From Hyphomicrobiaceae bacterium (GTDB taxonomy: Bacteria; Pseudomonadota; Alphaproteobacteria; Rhizobiales; Hyphomicrobiaceae): DNA of 44,939 nucleotides. Position numbers and translations under genes: made by a program. The DNA lies in the NCBI GenBank assembly GCA_023384095.1, contig JAHDXT010000031.1, positions 1 through 44,939 of the forward strand. The letters run 5' to 3'. Each line of letters starts with the position of its first letter. The first letter of the stretch is position 1. Positions 34,119-43,902 of the stretch are shown here, piece by piece. The notes beneath the pieces were generated by a model that saw only the letters and a list, made by a program, of their open reading frames with translations, was not told the DNA's origin and searched no databases.

Positions 34119-36125
34119 TCATGCAACCCGCGTCGCTGCCGGCTCGCTTTCGGCCTTCAGCAGCATCAGGACCTGATTGGCGGCGACCAGCGTCCCCTCT
34201 GCGACCTTGACCTCGGCGACGATGCCGCTGACCGGCGCCAGGACAGGGTTCTCCATTTTCATGGCCTCCACGACCAGCAGTACTTGGCCCTTGGAGACGA
34301 ATTCGCCGGCCGTGGCGCGCAAGGCCACGACGACGCCGGGCATGGGTGCAGTGGCGACCAGGGCGCCGCCCGCTGCCACTGCCTCGGTCTCCGCGGCAGT
34401 GTCCACGCGCACCCGGCGCCCCTCGATCACCAGCTCGGTCGCGTCAGGGAGCACGAGCGCGCTCCAGGTGCGGTCCGCAGCCCGTCCGCTCCACAGACCG
34501 CCCACTTCGGGCCTGGCGCTGACGAGCAGACGGCGTGCCCCGTTCTCGCCGTCCACCTCCACCTGCACCGATCCGCCTCGGCGGGTGAGCAGGCGCGCGT
34601 CCCGCCGTCTATCCGCGATACGCACGCTCACCCGCCCCATCGGCGCCTGCGGGTCGAGATGGACGCGATCCAGTCCGCCGATCTCGCCGCCGAGCCAAGG
34701 TGAGCCGAGGGCATCGGCCGCGGGTGCAGCCCGCATCGCCATGGCAGCAGCACAAGCGACCGCGGTGTCATCGGCGTCGCTGGCGACGAGGCGCTGCCGG
34801 ATGTCGTCGACATAGTGCGTGTCGATCCTCCCTGCCGCCACCTGCTCGTCGCAGAGGAGGCGCAGCAGGAAGTCGACGTTTGTGGTCAGTCCAAATAGCT
34901 GCGTCTCGCCGAGCGCACGGCGCGCGGCTGCAAGCGCCGCCTCACGGTTGTTCCCTCGGGTCACCAGCTTGGCGACCATCGGATCGTAATGCGGCGGAAT
35001 CACACTGCCGTCGACGATGGCGCTCTCGACGCGCACGTTCTCGGGCCACACCGCCTTGAGCACGCGTCCCGGCGCCGGACGGAAGCCGGCTGCTGCATCC
35101 TCGGCATAGACGCGGCATTCGATCGCGTGTCCGTGCGCGCGGATCGCATCCTGCTGAAGCGGCAGCGGCTCGCCCGCAGCCACCCGCAACTGCCACTCGA
35201 CGAGATCGAGGCCGGTGATCTCCTCGGTGACAGGATGCTCCACCTGAAGGCGTGTGTTGACCTCCAGAAAGTAGAGCCGGTCCTCGGGTCCGAGGATGAA
35301 CTCGAAGGTGCCGGCATTCTGGTATCCGATGGCGCGGGCGCCTTGCACAGCCGCCTGCAGGAGGGCCTGGCGAACGCTGTCCGCCAGATTGGGCGCAGGC
35401 GCTTCCTCCACGATCTTCTGGTGGCGGCGCTGCAGCGAGCATTCACGCTCGAACAGATGCACCACGTTGCCGTGCCGGTCTCCGAACACCTGGACCTCGA
35501 TATGACGCGGACGCGAGACGTATCGCTCCACCAGAATGCGTCCGTCGCCGAAGCTCGTCCGGGCGACGCGGATTCCCGCCTCTACGGCAGCTTGCATGCC
35601 GGCCGGGTCGTCCACGACCGTCATTCCCTTGCCGCCACCACCGGCTGCCGGCTTCAACAGGACGGGCAGCCCGATCTCACGCGCCAGGGCGACGATGCGC
35701 TGAGGATCATCGCTCGCATCGGTGGAGCCGGGCACGACGGGCACGCCGGCCTTCGCCATGATCGACTTCGCGGTGCTCTTGTCGCCCATGGCGGCGATGG
35801 TCTCGGACCGCGGGCCCACGAACACGAGGCCGGCCTCGGCCACCGCTCGGGCGAAGCCGGCGTTCTCCGATAGGAACCCGTACCCGGGATGCACAGCGTC
35901 GCAGCCTGTATCGCGTGCTGCACCGATGATGCGGTCGATATTCAGATAGCTCTCCGCCGATGGAGCCCCGCCCAGGCACACCGCGGCCGCGGCGTCGTCG
36001 AGGTAGGCCGCCCCTGCATCGGCTTCGGAATAGACCACGACGTATTCGATACCCATCCGGCGGCATGTCCGGGCGATGCGACGGGTGATTTCGCCGCGGT
36101 TGGCGATCAGCAGGCGGCGCATCAT
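34119..36125 (-). CDS. Biotin-dependent acyl-CoA carboxylase, alpha (biotin carboxylase + BCCP) subunit; AtuF/LiuD-like
   Basis: 668 aa, the size of methylcrotonyl- or geranyl-CoA carboxylase alpha. Order: N-terminal RLLIANRGEITRRI; ATP-grasp with KPAAGGGGKGM and VERYVSRPRHIEVQVFGD; catalytic FLEVNTRLQVEHPVTE; a variable middle domain; and a C-terminal biotinyl domain with the acceptor Lys in VVEAMKMENPV. It carboxylates biotin with ATP and bicarbonate for the beta subunit encoded upstream at 36129. The gene is separated from the beta gene by 3 nt and from the dehydrogenase by none. With AtuA-type genes in the same operon, geranyl-CoA-like carboxylation is more likely than leucine degradation, but sequence reading alone cannot separate them. 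Confidence 0.93.
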   Translation of the reverse strand: MMRRLLIANRGEITRRIARTCRRMGIEYVVVYSEADAGAAYLDDAAAAVCLGGAPSAESYLNIDRIIGAARDTGCDAVHPGYGFLSENAGFARAVAEAGLVFVGPRSETIAAMGDKSTAKSIMAKAGVPVVPGSTDASDDPQRIVALAREIGLPVLLKPAAGGGGKGMTVVDDPAGMQAAVEAGIRVARTSFGDGRILVERYVSRPRHIEVQVFGDRHGNVVHLFERECSLQRRHQKIVEEAPAPNLADSVRQALLQAAVQGARAIGYQNAGTFEFILGPEDRLYFLEVNTRLQVEHPVTEEITGLDLVEWQLRVAAGEPLPLQQDAIRAHGHAIECRVYAEDAAAGFRPAPGRVLKAVWPENVRVESAIVDGSVIPPHYDPMVAKLVTRGNNREAALAAARRALGETQLFGLTTNVDFLLRLLCDEQVAAGRIDTHYVDDIRQRLVASDADDTAVACAAAMAMRAAPAADALGSPWLGGEIGGLDRVHLDPQAPMGRVSVRIADRRRDARLLTRRGGSVQVEVDGENGARRLLVSARPEVGGLWSGRAADRTWSALVLPDATELVIEGRRVRVDTAAETEAVAAGGALVATAPMPGVVVALRATAGEFVSKGQVLLVVEAMKMENPVLAPVSGIVAEVKVAEGTLVAANQVLMLLKAESEPAATRVA

Positions 36126-36128
36126 GGC

Positions 36129-37733
36129 CTACATCCTGAACACGCCGAAGCGCGTCTCCTGGCTCGGCGACGCGGCCGCCGAGGCGAGACCGAGCGTCAG
36201 CCAGGGTCGCGTATCCGCGGGGTCGATCACGGCATCGACCCACAGCCGCGCCGCCGCATGGACGGGATGGCTGCGGGTCTCGTAGGCCTCGCGGATCGGT
36301 GCCTTGAAGGCCTCCGCCTCGCCTGCCGTCATGGCGCGGCCCTGCTTTGCCAGTTGTGCTTCCCGCACCAGGGTCAGCACCGTAGCCGCCTGTTCTCCGC
36401 CCATGACCGAGGTGCGGGCGTTGGGCCACATCGCCATCAGTCTCGGCCCGAAGGCCCGGCCGCACATGGCGAAATTGCCGGCACCATAGCTGCCGCCGAT
36501 CAGGACGCTGAATTTCGGTACTCGGGAGCAGGAGACGGCATTCACCATCTTGGCCCCGTGGCGGGCGATCCCGCCGGCTTCATACTCCTCACCAACCATG
36601 AACCCGCTGATGTTGTGCAGGAACAGGAGCGGGATGTCGCGCTGACTGCAGATCTCGATGAAGTTGGCGGCCTTCTGGGCGCTTTCGGAGAACAGAACGC
36701 CGTCGTTGACGAGCACGCCAACCGGCCACCCGTTGATGGCCCCGGTGCCGCAGACGATGCTCTGGCCCCAGCGCTCGCGGTACTCGAGCAGGCGGCTGCC
36801 GTCCAGGATGCGAGCCAGGACCTCGCGGGCAGGGATAGGCTCGCGCGGATTCGCGGGAACGATGCCGACGAGCTCGGCAGGGTCATATAAAGGCGGCTCG
36901 GGCCGCTGCGGGGGCGCCGGCGGCGCACTGGCCGGCCGCCGCGACAGGATCTCGCGGACCAGCATGAGGCAGTGCTGGTCATCGATGGCATGGTGGTCTG
37001 CGACTGCGCTGTGGCGGGTATGCACCTCGGCGCCGCCCAGCCGCTGGGCATCGACCACCTCACCTGTCGCGGCCTGCACCAGTTGCGGACCCCCGAGGTA
37101 GATGGTTCCGGTATCCCGGACGATGACGGTCTCGTCGCTCATGGCGGGTATGTAGGCCCCACCGGCCGTGCACTGGCCCATGACCGCGGCCACTTGCGGC
37201 AGGCCCATGGCCGACATCTCCGCGATCGAGCGGAAGATGGACCCGAAATGATGCTCGTCGGGGAACAAGTCGTCCTGCAGGGGCAGGAATGCACCGCCCG
37301 AATCCACCAGGTAGACGCTGGCGAGCTTGTTCTCGCGGGCGATCTGCTGGGCGCGGATGTGCTTCTTGACGGTCAGTGGATAATAGGTCCCGCCTTTGAC
37401 GGTGGCATCATTGGCGACGATCGAGACCAGCCGCCCCGTCACCATTCCCAATCCGGCCACCATGCCCGCCGAGGCCACGGGATCGTCGTAGACCTCATGA
37501 CCGGCAAGCTGGCCTATCTCGAGGAATGGCGTCCCCGGATCCAACAGGCGCGAGACGCGTTCGCGGGCCGTCAGCTTGCCGCGCGAATGATGCAGCGCGA
37601 TCGCTTTCTCGCCACCGGCGGCGAGACTTTTCTCGCGCGCAGCCGCAACTGCCGCCCGATGCGTCTCGTAGGCCTGTCGGTTTTGCCGGAACGCCTCGCC
37701 GCCAGAATCGATCCGAGTGCGCAGAATGGCCAT
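36129..37733 (-). CDS. Acyl-CoA carboxylase, beta (carboxyltransferase) subunit; AtuC/LiuB-like
   Basis: 534 aa, typical of methylcrotonyl/geranyl-CoA carboxylase beta. The N half has HHSRGKLTARERVSRLLD, then DSGGAFLPLQDDLFPDEHHF, the oxyanion segment GQCTAGGAYIPAMSDE and GTIYLGGPQLVQAATGE. The C half has SRVPKFSVLIGGSYGAGNFAMCG, which forms the second oxyanion hole. It transfers CO2 from biotin to a 3-methyl-2-enoyl-CoA. Its start abuts the preceding stop (TAGATG), showing tight coupling with the AtuA-like genes. Confidence 0.93.
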   Translation of the reverse strand: MAILRTRIDSGGEAFRQNRQAYETHRAAVAAAREKSLAAGGEKAIALHHSRGKLTARERVSRLLDPGTPFLEIGQLAGHEVYDDPVASAGMVAGLGMVTGRLVSIVANDATVKGGTYYPLTVKKHIRAQQIARENKLASVYLVDSGGAFLPLQDDLFPDEHHFGSIFRSIAEMSAMGLPQVAAVMGQCTAGGAYIPAMSDETVIVRDTGTIYLGGPQLVQAATGEVVDAQRLGGAEVHTRHSAVADHHAIDDQHCLMLVREILSRRPASAPPAPPQRPEPPLYDPAELVGIVPANPREPIPAREVLARILDGSRLLEYRERWGQSIVCGTGAINGWPVGVLVNDGVLFSESAQKAANFIEICSQRDIPLLFLHNISGFMVGEEYEAGGIARHGAKMVNAVSCSRVPKFSVLIGGSYGAGNFAMCGRAFGPRLMAMWPNARTSVMGGEQAATVLTLVREAQLAKQGRAMTAGEAEAFKAPIREAYETRSHPVHAAARLWVDAVIDPADTRPWLTLGLASAAASPSQETRFGVFRM

Positions 37734-38045
37734 CTAGGGCTCGTCGAGGCGCAGTCGCAGCAAGGCATGGCCCAGCGACTTTCCGGTCTGATCGAGGCGA
37801 AGAGTGCGGGTGGCGCCGCCGCCCAGACCGCGGCGCATCACCACCATCACCGCCTCGATGTTGTCCATGCGATAAACTTCGACGGGCCCCTTGCTCCAGT
37901 CGGCGTAAAGCGCCTGCACGCGCTGCGGAGTGACGTTGCGCACGATCTCAGGGTAATGGGCCGGCTCCTTCGCGATGATACCGAACGAGGCAGTGTCGCC
38001 CTTGTCACCGGAGCGCACATAGGCGATGTCTCGAAGCAGACGCAT
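37734..38045 (-). CDS. AtuA C-terminal-domain-like small protein
   Basis: 103 aa beginning MRLLRDIAYVRSGDKGDTAS. The phrase ARSGDKG(D/N) near the N terminus and the following VEVYRMDNIEAV match the small C-terminal domain of long AtuA proteins. Here it is a separate gene starting 2 nt after the stop of the DUF1446 part, with its own ATG. The frame is clean and the segment between the two parts is not a frameshift scar: the first gene has its own normal end. The two products probably assemble. The function of AtuA itself is not established. Confidence 0.85.
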   Translation of the reverse strand: MRLLRDIAYVRSGDKGDTASFGIIAKEPAHYPEIVRNVTPQRVQALYADWSKGPVEVYRMDNIEAVMVVMRRGLGGGATRTLRLDQTGKSLGHALLRLRLDEP

Positions 38046-38047
38046 GC

Positions 38048-39412
38048 TCAGGCCTCCAAGATCTCGACCTGCTGGCGAACCACATGACGCGGCACCAGGG
38101 TCGGCCAAGCCGCCACGACGGGCCGCGTCTTGATCGGCGTGCCGAACGAGGTGCCGCCCGGGCCCATGATCCACAGATTGCTGCACGCCCGGCGCACTTT
38201 CTCGGCCTCCTCCCGTGTCTCGGTGTGGACCGCCACCCGCAAGCCGACCTCGTTGAGATCGCACTCGGCCGTCGGCGCCGCAGGCCCGTGCAGCATATTC
38301 ACGCCTATGTAGTCGAACTGCACCTCATCAGCGACGAGTCCCATCCGGTCGAACCGCTCCAGCATCGTCTCGCGGGCTTTTTCGGCGCGAGCCAGAGCGT
38401 CCGGCCATGGGAAGAACGCCATGGCCTCCCCGATCCATCCGTCCTGATAGCCGATGACCACCCGCAGCATCTCCGGCGGGGGTTTGCCGCCCATCCCGGT
38501 GATGCGCACTCTGTCCGGTCCGGTCTCAGTGAGCTCGAGGCGCGTGAAATCGGCGATTCCGTCGGGCATGCGATAATCCGCGGGATTGGCGACCTCGTAG
38601 ACCAGATGCTCCTTGATGGTGAACTGATCGACGCGGCCGCCGGTGCCGGGCAGCTTGCTCACTACGGCCGAGCCGTCGGCACGGAACTCGACGAACGGGA
38701 AGCCGACACGGCCCATATGCGGCATCTCGGCGAAACGCGAGGACATGCCGCCCGTCGCGGCGGCGGCGCATTCGACAACGTGACCGACGGTAATGGCGGC
38801 GCAGATGCGGTCCGTGTACTCCGGCTCGTGACGCCAGCCGAACTCGTGCATGATCGGTCCGACAAACAGCGCATTGTCGGAGACCCGTCCGGCAACGACG
38901 ACATGGGCATCCGCCTGCAGGGCGGCGATGATGCCCGTGCAGTCGGTATAGACGTTGGCAGCGACGACACGATCGCGGATCGCGCCGAAATCCTCTTCGC
39001 CGGTGTCGGTGTTCGTCAGCGCGATGCCTGCGGCGGTCAACTCGTCCAGACGGTCGAGCATGTCATCGCCTTCGACCAGGGCAACCCGCGTGCCGGCCAG
39101 CCCGAGGTCGCGAGCGACGCGGCGAACGCGCTCGGCCCCTGCTCGGGGATTGGCGCCGCCGCCGTTGCAGACGATCCGGGTACCCTGGTCGCGTGCCAGC
39201 GGCAGCAGCGCGGTCATGTGTGGAACGAGATCCGGAATATAGCCTTCATCCGGCTTTCTCTGGCGCTGGCGCTGCAGGAGCGCCATCGTGAGCTCGGCCA
39301 GATAGTCCATCCCGAGATAGTCGAGCTCACCCCGCTCGACCAGCTCTACCGCCGGGTCGAGCGCGTCGCCCCAGAAGCCAGACCCAGCTCCCAGCCGCAC
39401 CACCGTCTTCAT
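38048..39412 (-). CDS. AtuA-like protein (DUF1446 domain)
   Basis: 454 aa, with MKTVVRLGAGSGFWGDAL at the N terminus, then DYLGMDYLAELTMALL, VCNGGGANPRAGAERV and a later GRVSDNALFVGP segment, all typical of the DUF1446/AtuA family. The family marks acyclic-terpene utilisation clusters and related carboxylase operons; its biochemical role is not settled. Long AtuA versions carry a C-terminal extension that is here the separate 37734-38045 gene. CGGAG precedes ATG 39412. Upstream lies a 220-nt gap with two REP-like repeats. Confidence 0.9.
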   Translation of the reverse strand: MKTVVRLGAGSGFWGDALDPAVELVERGELDYLGMDYLAELTMALLQRQRQRKPDEGYIPDLVPHMTALLPLARDQGTRIVCNGGGANPRAGAERVRRVARDLGLAGTRVALVEGDDMLDRLDELTAAGIALTNTDTGEEDFGAIRDRVVAANVYTDCTGIIAALQADAHVVVAGRVSDNALFVGPIMHEFGWRHEPEYTDRICAAITVGHVVECAAAATGGMSSRFAEMPHMGRVGFPFVEFRADGSAVVSKLPGTGGRVDQFTIKEHLVYEVANPADYRMPDGIADFTRLELTETGPDRVRITGMGGKPPPEMLRVVIGYQDGWIGEAMAFFPWPDALARAEKARETMLERFDRMGLVADEVQFDYIGVNMLHGPAAPTAECDLNEVGLRVAVHTETREEAEKVRRACSNLWIMGPGGTSFGTPIKTRPVVAAWPTLVPRHVVRQQVEILEA

Positions 39413-39501
39413 CTCATCGCTCCGTATCCCATCACTCCGTCTGTGCTCTCACTCGACCCTGGTATCCCGTCACCGACGTTTGGGGCCTTATCCCCAGCCC
39501 T

Positions 39502-39530
39502 CCCGTCATGGCCGCGGAGGCGGCCATCCA
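39502..39530 (-). repeat. REP-like palindromic repeat, copy A
   Basis: A 29-nt element whose minus strand begins TGGATGGCCGCC and ends GCGGCCATGACGGG, folding into GGCCGC-CTCC-GCGGCC. It belongs to the short extragenic palindromes common in alphaproteobacteria and is paired in inverted orientation with copy B 34 nt away. Confidence 0.7.
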
Positions 39531-39564
39531 AGCAACTCTCCACACCTGATCTGGCAGCGTGTCG

Positions 39565-39593
39565 TGGATTCCCGCCTCCGCGGGAATGACGGG
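39565..39593 (+). repeat. REP-like palindromic repeat, copy B
   Basis: A 29-nt element beginning TGGATTCCCGCC and ending GCGGGAATGACGGG, stem TCCCGC-CTCC-GCGGGA. It has the same flanks and loop as copy A. Both differing base pairs of the stem change on the two sides together, so pairing is preserved. Confidence 0.75.
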
Positions 39594-39632
39594 TGCGGGT
39601 AGGTAGCTGGAATCGATTGTTAAGACTGGACA

Positions 39633-40412
39633 CTAGCGGTTGCAGCCCTTTCCCAGGAAAGCCCCGAGTCGATGCTTGTGCCCCTCGGAGCGGAAGGCAA
39701 AGCTTTGCAGATAAGCCTCATACTCGAGCGACGCATCAAGTCCGGCTTCGGCCGACCGCCGCAATGCAAGCTTCGTGATCGAGGTGGCGCGGCGCGATTG
39801 CGAGGCGATCTCCAGCGCCACCTGGCGCACCGTCTGCTCCAGCCGATCCGGTGACACGACTTCGGCGAAGAGGCCCAGCGCCCGTCCCTCTTCGGCACCG
39901 ATTCGCGCTGCGCAAAGCAGATAGCGCGCAGCCCGGGCCGCGCCGAGATGGCGCTGCAATAGAAACGGCGCCCCCATATCGGCGCCGGACAGGCCGATCC
40001 GGGCGAAGGCCAGCCGATATTCGGCGGCATCCGAGGCGATGGCGAAGTCGCAGGCGAGCGCAAGGCAGGCACCGCCTCCCACCGCGGGGCCATTAACGGC
40101 GGCGATGATCGGACGATCGAAATAGTAGATGCGAGAGACCACGCGGTTGTAGCCGCGGATCAGCTCCAACTCCCATTCGGGGTCCTGCTGGTCGACGCTC
40201 ATGATCTCCTTGAGGTCGCCTCCACCGCCGAAAACCGGGCCGGCGCCGGTGAGCACGGCCACCGCGACGTCAGCATCGCTTTCGACCCGGTCGAGTGCGG
40301 CGAGCATGCTCGGGGTGAAGCTCACACCTTGCGCATTGCGCTTCTCCGGCCGGTTCAGGATGATCCACGCAATGGAGCCGTCTTTGCGGACAAGAATCTC
40401 CTCAGTGGACAT
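39633..40412 (-). CDS. Enoyl-CoA hydratase/isomerase family protein, AtuE-like position
   Basis: 259 aa. The crotonase fold is shown by SIAWIILNRPEKRNAQG, the first oxyanion segment PVFGGGGDLKEI (FGGGGD instead of FCAGGD), the second NGPAVGGGACLALACDF, and the FARIGLSGADMGAPF segment near the catalytic carboxylate. It would hydrate the 2-enoyl-CoA or, in the atu pathway, the carboxylated enoyl-CoA. It is 9 nt after the upstream acyl-CoA dehydrogenase gene and is followed by the REP gap. Confidence 0.92.
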   Translation of the reverse strand: MSTEEILVRKDGSIAWIILNRPEKRNAQGVSFTPSMLAALDRVESDADVAVAVLTGAGPVFGGGGDLKEIMSVDQQDPEWELELIRGYNRVVSRIYYFDRPIIAAVNGPAVGGGACLALACDFAIASDAAEYRLAFARIGLSGADMGAPFLLQRHLGAARAARYLLCAARIGAEEGRALGLFAEVVSPDRLEQTVRQVALEIASQSRRATSITKLALRRSAEAGLDASLEYEAYLQSFAFRSEGHKHRLGAFLGKGCNR

Positions 40413-40421
40413 TTTCAGCTC

Positions 40422-41591
40422 CTAAAGCTCGAAGCGTCCGAGCAGCTCGCGTGCGATCACCAGGCGCTGGATCTGGCTGGTGCCTTCGCCGATCTGGTAC
40501 ATCTTGGCGTCCCGGTAATAGCGCTCGACGGGAAAGTCGCGCATGTAGCCGTAGCCGCCATGGATCTCGATGGCCGCGCTGCAGGCCTTGAGCGAGGCCT
40601 CGGCGGCGAAGAACTTGGCCATGGCGCCTTCCATTTTGATCGGCAGTCCGGCGTCGTACATCCGCGCAGCGTTGTGGGTGAGAAGGCGCGCCGCCTCGAT
40701 CTCGGTCGCCATTTCGGCGATCGGCCATTGGACGCCCTGGAAGGCCGCGATCTTGCGTCCGAACTGCTCGCGCTCGCCCGCGTACTTGATGACAGCATCG
40801 AGCGCCGCCTGGCCAAGGCCGACCGAGAGCGCCGCCACGTTGATGCGTCCGCGTCCCAGCGTCTGAGCGAATTGGCGAAAGCCCTTGCCTTCCTCGCCGA
40901 CCAGGTTGGCGGCGGGGACCTCGACGCCATCGAGCACGAGCTGGGCGGTGGGAGAGCCGTTCACGCCCATCTTCCTGTCCTCCGGGCCGACGGTGAACCC
41001 TTTCATCCCGCGTTCCAGAACGAAAGCCGAGACGCCGCGGGATCCACCGGCCCCGGAGGTGCGGGCGGTGATGACGAAAATGTCGGCGACCGGGCTGTTG
41101 GTGACGAACTGCTTGGTGCCGTCGATCACCCAGTGCCCTTTACGGAGCACCGCGGTGGTCCGGCAAGCGGCGGCGTCGGACCCGCCAGACGGCTCGGTGA
41201 GGCCGAAGGCGCCGATCTTGCGGCCCGATGTGAGCTCGGTCAGGTATTTCTGCTTCTGCTCTGCGGTGCCGTGACCGGCGATAACTGAGGACGCGAGGCT
41301 GATATGGGCGTTGAGCGAGCTGCCGACGGCGCCCGAAGCGCGCGAAACCTCCTCCAGCAGCAGACACACCATGACCGCGTCGCACCCGGCACCGCCCCAT
41401 TCCTCCGGGTACGGTGCACCGAGAAAGCCCAGCTCGGCCATCTCGCGGAACAAGTCCGCCGGGAAGGTGGAGCTCGCATCGATCTCAGCGGCGCGAGGCT
41501 CGACTCGCTCCCGGCAGAAGCGGCGCACACCATCCTGGAACGCGAGCTGCTCGCCGGTGAGCTGATACTTGTTCGCAGCGGGACGCGTCAT
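40422..41591 (-). CDS. Acyl-CoA dehydrogenase, AtuD-like position
   Basis: 389 aa and complete: [18 protein letters not shown] segment [26 protein letters not shown]-terminal [20 protein letters not shown] and the catalytic Glu in [11 protein letters not shown]. It oxidises an acyl-CoA to a 2-enoyl-CoA and passes electrons to ETF. In the citronellyl-CoA pathway AtuD performs this step before carboxylation. It overlaps the CoA ligase by 4 nt. It could compensate for the frameshifted paralogue at 32969-34118. Confidence 0.94.
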   Translation of the reverse strand: MTRPAANKYQLTGEQLAFQDGVRRFCRERVEPRAAEIDASSTFPADLFREMAELGFLGAPYPEEWGGAGCDAVMVCLLLEEVSRASGAVGSSLNAHISLASSVIAGHGTAEQKQKYLTELTSGRKIGAFGLTEPSGGSDAAACRTTAVLRKGHWVIDGTKQFVTNSPVADIFVITARTSGAGGSRGVSAFVLERGMKGFTVGPEDRKMGVNGSPTAQLVLDGVEVPAANLVGEEGKGFRQFAQTLGRGRINVAALSVGLGQAALDAVIKYAGEREQFGRKIAAFQGVQWPIAEMATEIEAARLLTHNAARMYDAGLPIKMEGAMAKFFAAEASLKACSAAIEIHGGYGYMRDFPVERYYRDAKMYQIGEGTSQIQRLVIARELLGRFEL

Positions 41592-43138
41592 GCGCGGCTC
41601 TCCCCGAATTGCCGCAGCATTTCGCGCAATACGACGCGTCGGATCTTGCCTGAGCCGGTGAGCGGCATGGCGTCGATGAAGTGAACGGCCTTGGGGCGCT
41701 TGAATGCGGACAGGGTGCGGCCGCAGTGCTCGACGACAACCGCCTCGATCAGTTCCTGACCAGGCTTGATGACGACAAAGGCGTGGATCCGCTCGCCGGC
41801 GATCTCGTCGGGGACGCCGACAACGGCCGCCGACTGCACCTGCGCCAGCTCGCAGATCGCGTTTTCGACCTCCTTGGGATAGACGTTGAACCCGTTGGAG
41901 ACGATCATGTCCTTGGTGCGGTCGAGGATGTGGATGTGTCCCCGCTCGTCTATTTTTCCGACATCTCCCGACCGCAGCATTCCGTCCTTCAGGACCTCGG
42001 CGGTGAGCTCCGGCTGGCGCCAGTAGCCGATCATGAATGTCGGGCTGCGGAAGTACAGCTCGCCCGGCTCGCCGGGTGCGGCCGGGACTCCGTCGAGGCG
42101 GACGACACGAACCTCGATGCCGGGCAATGGCGGCCCGCAGGAGCCGACCGGATTGTCCTGCCCCGGAGGCTGAACGCTGGCTACAGGCGAGATTTCGGTG
42201 AGGCCGTAGCTCTCGACCACCTCGATTCCGTAATCTTTGCTCAGCGTTTGCTTGAGGCGCGTCGACACCGGCCCGCCGCCGACGTCGATCAGTCGAAGAG
42301 CGCTGATGTCATGACCGCCGATATTGGCGCGATCGAACATACGCGCGAACATGGTCGGCACGCCGGCGAGAAACGTCACTTTGAAGCGCTCGATCAGCTC
42401 CACCGCGCGGCGCTCGTCGAATTGCTCGAGCAGGACGAGCGAGGCGCGCAGCAGCCCGACCTGCAGGAAATCGAAGGTATGTCCGAAGCTGCTGAACAGA
42501 GGCAGGATGCTCATGTAGCGGTCGGCGGCCGTGGTCCCCAGGACTTCCAGCGTCATCGCGGCATTCTCGACCAAGGCGCCGTGCCGCAGCAGTACGCCTT
42601 TGGGATTGCCCGTCGTTCCGGAGCTGTAGATCATCATCGCCGGCTCGTCGGGCGTGGCGTCCGGAGAGGCTGCGAGGCCCGAGCTGTCTGCAATCAGTGA
42701 ATCGTAGGTGCGCCAGCCGGCCGGCGGGATCGCGGAGTGGGTGACGACGCGCAGACACATGTCGCCGAGGCAGGCCCCCGACGGCGCGTTCTTGAGCAGA
42801 GCCTGCTCAGCGATGATGGCGCGGGGCGACGAGTCCGCGAGTATGCGCTCCACCTCGCGGGCGGTGCTCATGCCGTTGATGGCGATCCCGATGAGGTTGG
42901 CGATCCCGCAGGCAATGTAGAATTCGATGATCTCACGCGAATTGCGCAAGAAGCCGGCAACGCGCTCGCCTCTGGAGAGCCCGCAGGCGGCCAAAGCCCC
43001 GGCGAGGCGGGCAGCCCGCGCGTAGGTCTCGCCGTAGCTGGCCTCGGTGCCATCGGCGAGGAGCAGGTGAGTGGACCTAGGCGCCTCGCAGGCGGCGCTG
43101 GCGAACACCTCATCCACCCTTTGCGGCACTCTCGGCAT
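41588..43138 (-). CDS. Acyl-CoA ligase (AMP-forming), AtuH-like position
   Basis: 516-aa ANL ligase with P-loop [18 protein letters not shown], acceptor [12 protein letters not shown], hinge [20 protein letters not shown] and the catalytic Lys in [11 protein letters not shown]. It activates the acid that enters the operon's pathway. GGAG precedes ATG 43138 by 6 nt, and 23 nt separate it from the upstream SDR gene. It is a third distinct ligase in this window, and the only one in the carboxylase operon. Confidence 0.93.
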   Translation of the reverse strand: MPRVPQRVDEVFASAACEAPRSTHLLLADGTEASYGETYARAARLAGALAACGLSRGERVAGFLRNSREIIEFYIACGIANLIGIAINGMSTAREVERILADSSPRAIIAEQALLKNAPSGACLGDMCLRVVTHSAIPPAGWRTYDSLIADSSGLAASPDATPDEPAMMIYSSGTTGNPKGVLLRHGALVENAAMTLEVLGTTAADRYMSILPLFSSFGHTFDFLQVGLLRASLVLLEQFDERRAVELIERFKVTFLAGVPTMFARMFDRANIGGHDISALRLIDVGGGPVSTRLKQTLSKDYGIEVVESYGLTEISPVASVQPPGQDNPVGSCGPPLPGIEVRVVRLDGVPAAPGEPGELYFRSPTFMIGYWRQPELTAEVLKDGMLRSGDVGKIDERGHIHILDRTKDMIVSNGFNVYPKEVENAICELAQVQSAAVVGVPDEIAGERIHAFVVIKPGQELIEAVVVEHCGRTLSAFKRPKAVHFIDAMPLTGSGKIRRVVLREMLRQFGESRA

Positions 43139-43161
43139 AGAGCTCCTACTCCCCGGTGCAG

Positions 43162-43902
43162 TTACACCGACATCCGCTGACCGCCGTCGATGACGTACGT
43201 CTCACCGGTGATGAACCCGGCCTTGGGCGAGGCCAGGAACGACACCAGTGCGGCTACCTCATCGGGCTGTGCATAGCGACGCATCGGGATGCGCGAGACG
43301 ACTCGCTTGCACATTTCGGGGTCCGCCAGGACAGCGCGCGAGAACTCGCTCAGGACATAGCCGGGCGCGACTGCGACGACCCGGATGCCGTCGCGCGCCC
43401 ACTCCGCGGCGAGCGCACGTGTCAGTCCCTCGATGCCCGCCTTGGACGCGCAGTACGAGGCCGTGCCCGGCACTCCGAGAGCAGCGAACATCGAGCCGAT
43501 ATTGACGACGACGCCGCGGCGCGCCGCGAGGTGAGGGTAGGCGGCCCGCGCCAGCACGTAGCACGACACCAGGTTGACGTTGATCACGCGGCGGAAGTCC
43601 GCAGGTGTTGCTTCCGCGGCCTTGGCCTCGCTCACGATCCCTGCATTGTTCACCACCACGTCGATGCCGCCGTGGGCCGTTATGGAAGCCTCGACGAAAT
43701 CGTTCAGGGCCTCGTCGCAGGCCACATCCCCGACGTGGACGGTTGCCTCGGCGCCCGATGCCCTCACCAGGCGCGCGGTTTCCTCCAGCGCAGTGCGGTC
43801 GCGGCCAAAGCAGGAAACGGCGAAGCCGTCCTCAGCCAAGGCCAGGGCGATGCTGCGGCCGATGTTGCGGCTGGCGCCGGTGACGAGTGCGACGCGTTTC
43901 AT
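43162..43902 (-). CDS. Short-chain dehydrogenase/reductase (classical)
   Basis: 246 aa with all classical SDR residues: TGASRNIG, NNAG, VVNIGSM with the catalytic Ser, and SYCASKAG with Tyr and Lys. VTGETYVIDGG ends the fold. A FabG-like enzyme, it probably oxidises a hydroxyacyl-CoA or an alcohol; AtuB and AtuG in the terpene cluster are SDRs. ATG 43902 overlaps the preceding SDR stop by 4 nt, so the longer upstream frame is rejected. Confidence 0.92.
   Translation of the reverse strand: MKRVALVTGASRNIGRSIALALAEDGFAVSCFGRDRTALEETARLVRASGAEATVHVGDVACDEALNDFVEASITAHGGIDVVVNNAGIVSEAKAAEATPADFRRVINVNLVSCYVLARAAYPHLAARRGVVVNIGSMFAALGVPGTASYCASKAGIEGLTRALAAEWARDGIRVVAVAPGYVLSEFSRAVLADPEMCKRVVSRIPMRRYAQPDEVAALVSFLASPKAGFITGETYVIDGGQRMSV

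Noticed and set aside
38084-39589. 501-codon plus-strand open frame
   Set aside because: It is antisense to the AtuA-like gene and runs into the REP repeats.
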